From Nitrospirota bacterium (lineage in GTDB: Bacteria > NPL-UPA2 > JAGMAN01), in NCBI GenBank assembly GCA_030605915.1, contig JAUWHM010000154.1, positions 1 to 11,960 on the forward strand: a DNA stretch of 11,960 bases, in the 5' to 3' direction. Positions 1 to 5,906 of this stretch are shown in pieces (the stretch's first letter is position 1; each line of letters opens with the position of its first letter). The position numbers and the translations under genes were made by a program. The notes beneath the pieces were generated by a model. That model did no database searches. It was not told the DNA's origin and saw nothing but the letters and a program-made list of their open reading frames with translations.

Positions 1-1
1 C

Positions 2-1087
2 GGCCGAGAGAAAGAAATTTCTGCCTTCAAAGCCTTCTTAAAAGATGCCAAAGGTAACAAACCTTCCTCAATCCTCTTGATAGGCCAAAGAGGAATAGGA
101 AAGACAGTTTTACTTAAGTACTTCTCAGGCATTGCCAGACAGAGCAAATTCTGTCCTGTCTACTTAGCTCTCGATGAATCCTCAGCCACCCCTCCTACAG
201 TAGCAAGGAGAATCTTTGGCCGCATCAAAGCTGTTTTAGAGGACGAGGTTATTACCCTGAAAGCTAAGAGCTTTCTCAAAAGAATAGATCCTAAGCTTTC
301 TGTTAAGCTCCAAGATATGGAATTGCAGATAGCTTCCTCCTTAAGGTCAGAAGAGATCAATGAAAATAATTTTGTTATCTCCTTGGGCAGACTCTTAAGT
401 AACCGCCAGGTTTGTATCTTCACTGATGAGACTCAAAGTGTTCTAGGTAATGGAGTAGCTCGATTCATGGTCAACACCCTGTATTCAGAACTTCCGGAAT
501 ATGCCTCAAATTGGGTCTTTGTCCTGGCCGGGATACCAGTTTTAGAAGAGAAAATACTCAAAGCCACCCCTGCCGACAGGGCATTTCAGAAGATGGGATT
601 GTCGGGATTAAATACACATGAAGTGACGGCCATCCTTCAGAGCACAGTTAAAGGAACTAAGATCGGCTTTCAAAAAGAGGCCTGTCAGCTCATTGCTCAA
701 GACACGCAAGGCATGCCTTATTACATCCAGTTCTTTGGAGATAAACTTTTTGACCTTATAACAACAGGCACTGTTACCAAAGATTTCTATGTCAAGAACA
801 GGAACTCTGTTTTAAAAGAATTAGGAGAAACGGTTTTTGCTGCCCGAATTAAAGATCTAGAAAAAAGAGGTCTCTATGCTGATGTTTTGCTCCAATTTGC
901 TTTCTTAGATAGCCAGGAAGGTGTTACTGCCAATGAGATATCAACCAAAATATCCAGCTACCCAGGCCCTTATATCAAAGAATTAGAAACAAAAGGGATG
1001 ATTGTTAGAGTTGCTCGGGGTAAGTACCGCATTACTGATAAGTTATTCAAAAACTGGCTTTGTGAAAAATACAAACCAGGACAGTAA
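2..1087 (+). CDS. P-loop (AAA-type) ATPase with C-terminal winged-helix-like region, 5' truncated
   Basis: The reading frame is open to the left edge of the window, so the true start lies outside; the TTG at 77 is internal. The visible part is 361 residues. It opens with G-R-E-K-E-I, the phrase typical of the box before Walker A in Orc1/Cdc6-like and archaeal-type bacterial ATPases. Walker A is GQRGIGKT (nt 83-106). Walker B is V-C-I-F-T-D-E (nt 410-430), ending in the expected acidic pair. The last 60-70 residues (A-N-E-I-S-T-K-I through R-I-T-D-K-L-F) read like a winged helix, which in these families often binds DNA or a partner protein. Family knowledge predicts ATP hydrolysis coupled to an unknown cargo. 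The two genes downstream encode membrane proteins of unknown role, so context does not settle the job. The gene is AT-rich compared with the glnS region. The ATPase call is firm; the specific function is unknown. Confidence 0.8.
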   Translation, partial: GREKEISAFKAFLKDAKGNKPSSILLIGQRGIGKTVLLKYFSGIARQSKFCPVYLALDESSATPPTVARRIFGRIKAVLEDEVITLKAKSFLKRIDPKLSVKLQDMELQIASSLRSEEINENNFVISLGRLLSNRQVCIFTDETQSVLGNGVARFMVNTLYSELPEYASNWVFVLAGIPVLEEKILKATPADRAFQKMGLSGLNTHEVTAILQSTVKGTKIGFQKEACQLIAQDTQGMPYYIQFFGDKLFDLITTGTVTKDFYVKNRNSVLKELGETVFAARIKDLEKRGLYADVLLQFAFLDSQEGVTANEISTKISSYPGPYIKELETKGMIVRVARGKYRITDKLFKNWLCEKYKPGQ

Positions 1088-1140
1088 CAGCATACGAACT
1101 TCGCCTTTTTAGGACATCTTAGGTGCAGAGGGTGGGTTTT

Positions 1141-1605
1141 ATGGTTAGAACGGTTCTCGGCACAATAATTATTATCATTGTAGGCTTGCTGATACTAAGA
1201 GCTGTCATTAACAAGCATAGCTCAATTCATGAAATATTAGCTACCCTTCCCCCGGGCGCATTCGATGCCCCACCATTGACTGATAGAGACAAATTTCCAG
1301 ATTTACATGCAAAAATAGATTTAGAACTCATGAATTTTTTAGAAAAGGTTGGATATCTGGAAAGGTTCTTCGAAGAAGATTTTTTAACTAGTAACAAGCC
1401 GCTGAGCAGGAAAGACGAGAGAGTCGTAACAGCAGTAACTGTGGCAAGTAATCTTAGAAGAGAATTTGATAAACAAATATTAAAAAAGGAAATTGTTAAT
1501 CACACCAATAATCTAAATAATCCTGATCCTTTGCTAAGAGAAATAGCAAAATACCTACTTAATGTTACGACAATAAGACTTGAGATGTTAGAAAGAGATA
1601 GATGA
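1141..1605 (+). CDS. Hypothetical protein with one N-terminal membrane anchor
   Basis: I do not recognise this 154-residue protein. Residues 4-20 (V-L-G-T followed by an isoleucine run and V-G-L-L-I-L) form one strong hydrophobic helix right at the N-terminus, with Arg3 before it and Arg20 and Lys25 after it. This suggests a signal anchor with the rest of the protein on one side of the membrane. The remainder is charged and helical, without cysteines or an obvious catalytic motif. I chose the ATG at 1141 because a GAGGG box lies 8 nt upstream. An in-frame GTG at 1123 would add six residues and has an AGGA box at similar spacing, so the start is not settled. The gene starts 53 nt after the ATPase gene and may be co-transcribed with it. 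Confidence 0.6.
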   Translation: MVRTVLGTIIIIIVGLLILRAVINKHSSIHEILATLPPGAFDAPPLTDRDKFPDLHAKIDLELMNFLEKVGYLERFFEEDFLTSNKPLSRKDERVVTAVTVASNLRREFDKQILKKEIVNHTNNLNNPDPLLREIAKYLLNVTTIRLEMLERDR

Positions 1606-1633
1606 GATTTTTGGATTACAGTAGAGACTAATT

Positions 1634-2125
1634 ATGGTTTGGAAAGGTGAAAGAGCCAACTATGAGAGTTCTACCACTGCTCCCAGCAAAGACAGTAAAG
1701 CAGCAGACCAAGGTCACGAAAAACCTACTCAAAAGCTGCGGACGAGGATCATCAAAGCACTGAGCATATTTCTCGTTCTTTGGGTCATTCAGATTATACT
1801 CGTTCATTCACTAATTCTCTTTCTTGTGGATGACGGAGTTATCGAAAGAAATATGTCATTTGATGAAATCGGTCAGATTACAGGCGCACCACGCGGCCTA
1901 TTTTGCCTCTACTGGGTTTTTGTCATTACTGCCATTTACTGGGTCAAGAAACGGAGAGTCCTACAGAAACGATACATCAAATTTCTCAAAACCCTCGGGG
2001 TTTTCGTGTTCGCCAATCTTCTTATTTCTCTTCCCTTCGGCTATTTCCTAATTTTCTGTTGGGTAATAGCTTCGTTGATATTAAAGGGGGAGCAGCATAC
2101 AATCGCCGCCTTGAAAGCGCCCTAA
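1634..2125 (+). CDS. Hypothetical multi-pass membrane protein
   Basis: This 163-residue protein is not recognised. The first 40 residues are hydrophilic, Ser/Lys-rich and probably disordered and cytoplasmic. Hydrophobic stretches follow at about residues 43-65, 88-104 and 118-150; the last is long enough for two helices with a break at the S-L-P-F-G near residue 132. The strongly basic K-K-R-R-V-L-Q-K-R-Y near residues 105-114 probably faces the cytoplasm. The ATG at 1634 has only a weak AGAG box upstream. The gene lies 28 nt after the previous one, so the two membrane proteins and the ATPase may form one accessory unit. Overlapping open frames within it (about 1824-2301) lack support and are treated as shadows. 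Confidence 0.55.
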   Translation: MVWKGERANYESSTTAPSKDSKAADQGHEKPTQKLRTRIIKALSIFLVLWVIQIILVHSLILFLVDDGVIERNMSFDEIGQITGAPRGLFCLYWVFVITAIYWVKKRRVLQKRYIKFLKTLGVFVFANLLISLPFGYFLIFCWVIASLILKGEQHTIAALKAP

Positions 2126-2297
2126 TTCCCCACTTTCCGAGCCATAATTCACAAGTCACTAACTTAGCGCCAATTCCTACAAGTTCTCTACATCTAACCA
2201 TAAAACCTGCCCAAAACCTTCAAGAATTTGTTTTTCACGACACTCCTCTGTCCCTTCCCATTTCCAAAACAAATTCAATTTCCAAATTCATTTTTTC
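2126..2297. other. AT-rich intergenic stretch, nothing recognised
   Basis: This is low-complexity, A/T- and C-rich sequence with runs such as TTTCCAAAAC and ATTTCCAAATTC. I see no convincing gene on either strand; the minus strand offers only fragments that stop within 15 codons. No hairpin followed by a T-run is evident, so the terminator of the upstream genes is not identified. Confidence 0.5.
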
Positions 2298-2326
2298 TTG
2301 ATTTGTACTCCCTTTCCTGTTAAAAT
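2298..2326 (+). promoter_or_regulatory. Sigma-70-type promoter for nusB operon
   Basis: The -35 box TTGATT (2298-2303) and the -10 box TAAAAT (2321-2326) are separated by exactly 17 nt. They match the consensus at 4/6 and 5/6 positions. Transcription would begin near 2333, giving a leader of about 190 nt before nusB that contains three inverted repeats. Confidence 0.6.
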
Positions 2327-2364
2327 CTCCATTGAAAGAGGCCGTAGAGATAAAAGTTTAAGAT

Positions 2365-2391
2365 CTTAAGGTCACAATTTGTGACCTTAAG
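2365..2391. repeat. Perfect 27-bp palindrome in nusB leader
   Basis: CTTAAGGTCACAA, one T, then TTGTGACCTTAAG: two 13-nt arms with a single central base. The core GGTCACAATTTGTGACC resembles the second palindrome at 2432-2452. In the plus frame starting at 2366 it reads L-R-S-Q-F-V-T-L, a phrase familiar from ORF6N-domain proteins. It may therefore be a coding relic rather than an operator. As RNA it would form a strong hairpin. Confidence 0.85.
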
Positions 2392-2408
2392 CTTCCAAAC
2401 TGGAAGCT
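2390..2408. repeat. Short hairpin next to the 27-bp palindrome
   Basis: AGCTTCCA, a 3-nt loop AAC, then TGGAAGCT: an 8-bp perfect stem. It abuts and overlaps the palindrome ending at 2391, so the leader RNA could form two adjacent hairpins. No T-run follows, so it is not a typical intrinsic terminator. Confidence 0.7.
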
Positions 2409-2431
2409 CAAAGAGGAGAGGCTAATATCTT

Positions 2432-2452
2432 GAAGTCGCAATTTGCGACTTC
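2432..2452. repeat. Second perfect palindrome (21 bp) in nusB leader
   Basis: GAAGTCGCAA, one T, then TTGCGACTTC. It has the same layout as the palindrome at 2365-2391 (central CAATTTG, one-base axis) with base-paired substitutions on both arms. It ends 71 nt before the nusB ATG. Confidence 0.85.
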
Positions 2453-2523
2453 CAGTGGTGACAAGATGGGGTTAGAAAAGACCAAATCCTATATCCCGGG
2501 TGCGATTAAATCATAGGCCAAAG

Positions 2524-2931
2524 ATGGGCAAGCGGAGAAGGGCAAGAGAAATAGCTTTACAGGTCCTCTATGAGATGGAGGTCACCAGGAAGGACTCAGA
2601 TGAGGCCTTAGCCGATTTTTGGGAGAGTCATCCTACGGGGGAAGAAGTTTGCTCATTTGCCACAAAACTGGTCACGGGAACGGTAGAGAATTTATCCTCC
2701 ATTGATGCTCTATTAGGAAAACATGCCGATAACTGGGATCTTGATCGGATGGCGGCGGTGGATAGAAACATTCTCAGGTTCGCTACTTATGAGCTTCTCT
2801 TCTTAGATGGGATTCCTCCCAAGGTAACCATAAACGAGGCCATCGAAATTGCCAAGAAATACTCTACTCAGGACTCTGGCCGGTTCGTAAACGGCATTCT
2901 GGACGGAATAAAAGATGAAAAGCGTCCGTAA
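2524..2931 (+). CDS. nusB: Transcription antitermination factor NusB
   Basis: NusB is a small all-helical RNA-binding protein. With S10 (NusE) it binds boxA in rRNA leaders and promotes antitermination. The 135-residue product has the family's usual length. The N-terminal arginine-rich helix G-K-R-R-R-A-R-E-I-A-L-Q-V-L-Y (residues 2-16) is the boxA-binding signature. The C-terminal half shows the conserved D-R-M-A-A-V-D-R-N-I-L-R (74-85), P-K-V-T-I-N-E-A-I-E-I-A-K-K-Y (99-113) and R-F-V-N-G-I-L-D (120-127). I chose the ATG at 2524 because the family begins with M-G-K-R-R and an AGG lies 6 nt upstream; a GTG at 2500 would add eight atypical residues. A promoter at 2298-2326 and a palindrome-rich leader precede it. 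Its end overlaps the next gene by 17 nt, so the two are co-translated. Confidence 0.95.
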   Translation: MGKRRRAREIALQVLYEMEVTRKDSDEALADFWESHPTGEEVCSFATKLVTGTVENLSSIDALLGKHADNWDLDRMAAVDRNILRFATYELLFLDGIPPKVTINEAIEIAKKYSTQDSGRFVNGILDGIKDEKRP

Positions 2932-3763
2932 CGAAAGATGGGTTGACCTGCATGTTCACACTCACTTCTCTGATGGAAGTTTCTCTCCGGATGAGGTTGT
3001 GGAGTGTGCTCTCAAGAACAATTTAGCAGCCATTGGCATCACTGACCACGATAGTGTCAGTGGCATCGAGCCAGCCATGGCCTCAGCCAGGAAGACTCAG
3101 CTAAAAATAATTCCGGGAGTAGAGCTGACGGCAGAAGCAAATAATAAAGAAGTCCACATATTGGGATACTGCATCGATTGGCAAAACAGCCAGTTTCAGA
3201 ATAGATTAACGATGTTACAAGAGGTAAGGAGAGAGCGGGCTAAGAAGATGGTTGAGAAGCTGAAGGAATTGGGGGTGAATATCTCCTTTCCGGATGTGCG
3301 GAAGCTGGCTGGGGTGGGAACCATTGGCCGGCTCCATTTAGCCCAGGTTATTCTTCAGGCTGGATATGTTAATTCAGTGGAGGAAGCCTTCCGGAAGTAT
3401 ATTGGTGATAATGGCCCCGCTTATGTTAAGAAATATCGACTTACTCCCAGGGAGACCATAGAGATAATCGTAGAGGTAGGAGGCATTCCCGTTTTAGCCC
3501 ATCCCAGTCTACTGAATAACGATGAATTGATTCCTCAGTTGGTTAAAGATGGTCTTAAGGGGATTGAAGTCTGTCATACTAATCAAAATCCAGAGACATC
3601 TTCTCATTATCAAAATTTAGCTCGAGAATATGGCCTCATCCCCACCGGTGGCTCTGACTGCCATGGTCTGGCTAAAGGTGCGGTTCTCATGGGGAAGGTC
3701 AAGGTTCCCTATGAGTGGCTGGAGAGATTGGTAAATAGGGACAGCGACTATTTTTTAAGATGA
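2915..3763 (+). CDS. PHP-domain phosphoesterase (RNase AM / nucleoside bisphosphate phosphatase type)
   Basis: The 282-residue protein belongs to the PHP superfamily of trinuclear-metal phosphoesterases. Its architecture fits the YciV/RNase AM group, whose members remove the 3'-phosphate of nucleoside 3',5'-bisphosphates or trim RNA 5' ends. The metal ligands are all visible: D-L-H-V-H-T-H-F-S-D-G (His13, His15, Asp20), I-T-D-H-D-S (Asp44, His45), P-G-V-E-L-T (Glu70), H-I-L-G-Y (His81), L-A-H-P (His196) and G-S-D-C-H-G (Asp248, His250). The helical insertion at about residues 90-165, including G-R-L-H-L-A at 138-143, is the subfamily's usual insert. The start ATG lies inside nusB, with GGACGGA just upstream, implying translational coupling. 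Pairing with nusB fits a role around RNA metabolism. The exact substrate cannot be read from sequence. Confidence 0.88.
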   Translation: MKSVRNERWVDLHVHTHFSDGSFSPDEVVECALKNNLAAIGITDHDSVSGIEPAMASARKTQLKIIPGVELTAEANNKEVHILGYCIDWQNSQFQNRLTMLQEVRRERAKKMVEKLKELGVNISFPDVRKLAGVGTIGRLHLAQVILQAGYVNSVEEAFRKYIGDNGPAYVKKYRLTPRETIEIIVEVGGIPVLAHPSLLNNDELIPQLVKDGLKGIEVCHTNQNPETSSHYQNLAREYGLIPTGGSDCHGLAKGAVLMGKVKVPYEWLERLVNRDSDYFLR

Positions 3764-4128
3764 CCTTCGGACCATGCGTTCGCCTTACAATTCTAATCAT
3801 AAAAATGCGGTAAAATTGCGCACAATAAGCATATTCAGTCATTTACCTCCAAAAAAATAAAAGGGTCATTTCAAATCTCATGGAGCAGTCAATAGCTCCT
3901 CTTTTAATGGAAGATAGAATATGCCTACTTTCTTCAACTGACGTTTTCCAACGCCGTGAAAAACGCGTTATGTGGTGTCTATAAAATCCTTACTTTTTTT
4001 AAGCTTAGCACATTATTCAAATCGTGTCAATTATTTTTTGCAATCACCCTGGAAATGGGAAGGGACATCGTACTCCCCCCTCTGCGGGTAAAGAGATTAG
4101 CTTGTTTTGAGGTTTTGGGGTAGGGTAA
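3764..4128. other. AT-rich intergenic region between PHP gene and glnS promoter
   Basis: About 365 nt without a supported gene. The first 270 nt are AT-rich and the last 90 are G-rich. It contains a weak hairpin (3882-3899) and the palindromic-looking but imperfect CGTTTT...AAAACG around 3943-3966. A minus-strand open frame crossing into glnS (4044-4451) looks like a glnS shadow. The change of composition at its right end coincides with the start of the GC-richer glnS block. Confidence 0.5.
3882..3905 (+). terminator. Weak candidate terminator after nusB-PHP unit
   Basis: GGAGC, an 8-nt loop, GCTCC, then TCTTTT. The stem is only 5 bp and the T-tract is interrupted, so this is a weak call. 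It lies 119 nt after the PHP stop codon and before the glnS promoter, where a terminator would be expected. Confidence 0.25.
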
Positions 4129-4157
4129 TTGACAAGCTCTACTGGTGGTGGTAGAAT
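4129..4157 (+). promoter_or_regulatory. Strong sigma-70-type promoter for glnS-gltX-cobO
   Basis: The -35 box TTGACA (4129-4134) is a perfect match, and the -10 box TAGAAT (4152-4157) matches 5/6, with a 17-nt spacer. The glnS ATG begins only 9 nt after the -10 box, so the transcript would start 0-3 nt before the start codon. The AAGGA at 4158-4162 would then lie upstream of the RNA start. Confidence 0.75.
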
Positions 4158-4166
4158 AAGGATGTT

Positions 4167-5906
4167 ATGAAGGAAGCGACGAGTATAACCAGGAGCAGTT
4201 CTGCCCGCCCTTCCGACTTCATCCGGGATAGAGTGGCGGAAGACCTGAAGCAAAACAAGAACGAAGGCCGGGTGGTCACCCGGTTCCCACCGGAGCCGAA
4301 CGGCTACCTGCATATCGGACACGCCAAGGCCATCTGCATCGATTTCGGCATCGCTGCTGACTTTGGTGGCCTTTGCAACCTGCGATTCGACGATACCAAT
4401 CCCACCAGGGAAGAAGGGGAATACGTTGAAGCAATCAAGGAAGATGTGCACTGGCTGGGATGGGACTGGGGCGATCGTCTCTATTATGCGTCGGACTACT
4501 TCGAGCAGTTCTATGAATACGCTGTGCAGTTGATCAAAAACGGAAGAGCGTATGTCTGCGATCTGAGTGCAGACCAGGTGAGAGAGTACCGGGGCACGTT
4601 GACAGAGCCTGGCAAGGACAGTCCCTACCGCGGCCGCTCGGTTGAAGAGAACTTAGATCTCTTCAAGGGCATGCGGGCCGGCGAGTTTGAGGACGGTTCC
4701 CGCGCGCTCCGGGCAAAGGTTAGCATGGCATCCCCAAACTTGAACATGCGTGATCCGGTCATGTACCGCATTCTCCATGCAACCCATCACCGCACGGGGG
4801 ACAAGTGGTATATCTACCCGACCTACGATTGGGCTCACGGCCTGGAAGATTCTATCGAGGGGATCACCCATTCGCTATGTGACCTGGAATTTGAAAACCA
4901 CCGCCCGCTGTATGACTGGTTTCTTGACCAACTGGGTGTCCATCATCCTCAGCAGATCGAGTTCGCCCGTCTCAATCTTACCTACACACTGCTGAGCAAA
5001 AGGAAGCTTCGGAAATTAGTAGAAGGCGGACATGTTAGCGGATGGGACGATCCACGGATGCCCACCATATCAGGTTTGCGCAGACGTGGCTACACCCCGG
5101 AGGCAATCCGGAACTTTTGCCAGCGCATCGGAGTTGCCAAAATGAACAGCGTCGTGGATATGGCCCTGCTCGAGCACATCATCCGCGAAGATTTGAACAA
5201 GACAGCCCCGCGTGTCATGGCTGTGCTGCGTCCGCTTCGGGTGGTCATAGACAACTATCAGGATGACAAAGTGGAAGAGCTGGATGCCGAGAATAACCCT
5301 GAGGATTCCAGTATGGGCTCACGAAAAATTCCTTTTTCACGTGTGCTCTGCATTGAGCGGGATGATTTCCGTGAAGAGCCGCCAAAAAAATTCTTCCGTT
5401 TAGCACCCGGCCGCGAGGTTAGATTAAAACACGCCTATTATATTAAATGTGTGCGGGTAGTGAAGGACGAACAAACCGGCGAGGTAACGGAACTGCACTG
5501 CACCTATGACCCCCAGACACGAGGCGGTTGGTCTTCAGACGGACGCCGGGTCAGGGGGACACTGCACTGGGTTTCAAGTGCCCACGCCATCAACGCTGAA
5601 GTGCGGCTCTATGATTATCTTTTCACAAAGCCAAGCCCGGAGGATGAAGAGGAGATCTCTGATTTTAAAGCAAATTTGAATCCAAACTCCTTAGAGAAAC
5701 TGACTTCATGCCGGGTGGAACCAAGTCTCCGAGATGCAGCACCCGGAAGCCGATACCAGTTTTTAAGACACGGTTATTTCTGCCTTGACACCGATTCAAC
5801 CGCCGAAGCGATGGTATTCAACCGAACGGTATCCTTGCGTGATACCTGGGCCAAAATCGAGAAGGCGCAAAACAAAGGATGCTATGGCAGAGAAAATCAG
5901 GGTTAG
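4167..5906 (+). CDS. glnS: Glutaminyl-tRNA synthetase
   Basis: This class I synthetase charges tRNA-Gln directly with glutamine in the cytoplasm. The 579 residues compare with about 550 in typical bacterial enzymes. The Rossmann fold carries P-P-E-P-N-G-Y-L-H-I-G-H (41-52, HIGH motif) and the GlnRS-specific D-P-R-M-P-T-I stretch near 296-302. The second class I motif is L-L-S-K-R-K (275-280) where E. coli has V-M-S-K-R. The C-terminal anticodon-binding barrels show M-G-S-R-K-I-P-F and, near the end, F-N-R-T-V-S-L-R-D-T-W-A-K. No better start exists between 4167 and the conserved D-F-I-R-D-R-V. The end overlaps gltX by 23 nt. Bacterial GlnRS is generally considered to have spread from eukaryotes by transfer, and this gene is GC-richer than the flanking AT-rich DNA, which fits acquisition. 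Having GlnRS suggests glutamine charging here need not depend on GatCAB. Confidence 0.96.
   Translation: MKEATSITRSSSARPSDFIRDRVAEDLKQNKNEGRVVTRFPPEPNGYLHIGHAKAICIDFGIAADFGGLCNLRFDDTNPTREEGEYVEAIKEDVHWLGWDWGDRLYYASDYFEQFYEYAVQLIKNGRAYVCDLSADQVREYRGTLTEPGKDSPYRGRSVEENLDLFKGMRAGEFEDGSRALRAKVSMASPNLNMRDPVMYRILHATHHRTGDKWYIYPTYDWAHGLEDSIEGITHSLCDLEFENHRPLYDWFLDQLGVHHPQQIEFARLNLTYTLLSKRKLRKLVEGGHVSGWDDPRMPTISGLRRRGYTPEAIRNFCQRIGVAKMNSVVDMALLEHIIREDLNKTAPRVMAVLRPLRVVIDNYQDDKVEELDAENNPEDSSMGSRKIPFSRVLCIERDDFREEPPKKFFRLAPGREVRLKHAYYIKCVRVVKDEQTGEVTELHCTYDPQTRGGWSSDGRRVRGTLHWVSSAHAINAEVRLYDYLFTKPSPEDEEEISDFKANLNPNSLEKLTSCRVEPSLRDAAPGSRYQFLRHGYFCLDTDSTAEAMVFNRTVSLRDTWAKIEKAQNKGCYGRENQG

Larger units (their letters stand above)
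2366..2508 (+). pseudogene. Possible decayed ORF6N/KilA-N-type DNA-binding gene fragments
   Basis: Two plus-strand reading fragments resemble the segment of ORF6N-domain proteins just before their conserved Y-L-P-Y-A-F-T-E motif. The frame from 2366 gives LRSQFVTLSFQTGSSKRRG and then a stop. The frame from 2430 gives LKSQFATSSGDKMGLEK, runs through Y-I-P-G-A, and stops at about 2514. Intact family members often carry L-[RK]-S-Q-[FI]-[AV]-T-S followed by K-M-G-L. There is no start, no N-terminal half and no C-terminal half here, and the fragments are in different frames. If real, this is a remnant of a phage-type regulator gene. The alternative is a structured leader or operator pair. The identification rests on memory of the family motif only. 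Confidence 0.35.

Noticed and set aside
160..423. Minus-strand open frame inside the ATPase gene
   Set aside because: It lies wholly antisense to a well-supported P-loop ATPase and has no recognisable motif or ribosome binding site.
1824..2301. Two alternative plus-strand frames overlapping the multi-pass membrane protein
   Set aside because: Composition is Ser/Pro/Phe-rich as in out-of-frame translations, no Shine-Dalgarno sites are seen, and they overlap a better frame with clear membrane helices.
3943..3972. attC-like look of CCAACGCC...GCGTTATG in the intergenic region before glnS
   Set aside because: The distance between the putative R boxes is only about 25 nt, too short for an attC, and no L boxes are present.
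4044..4451. Minus-strand open frame across the glnS promoter and 5' end
   Set aside because: It is antisense to the conserved GlnRS catalytic region and resembles a frame shadow of GC-rich coding DNA.
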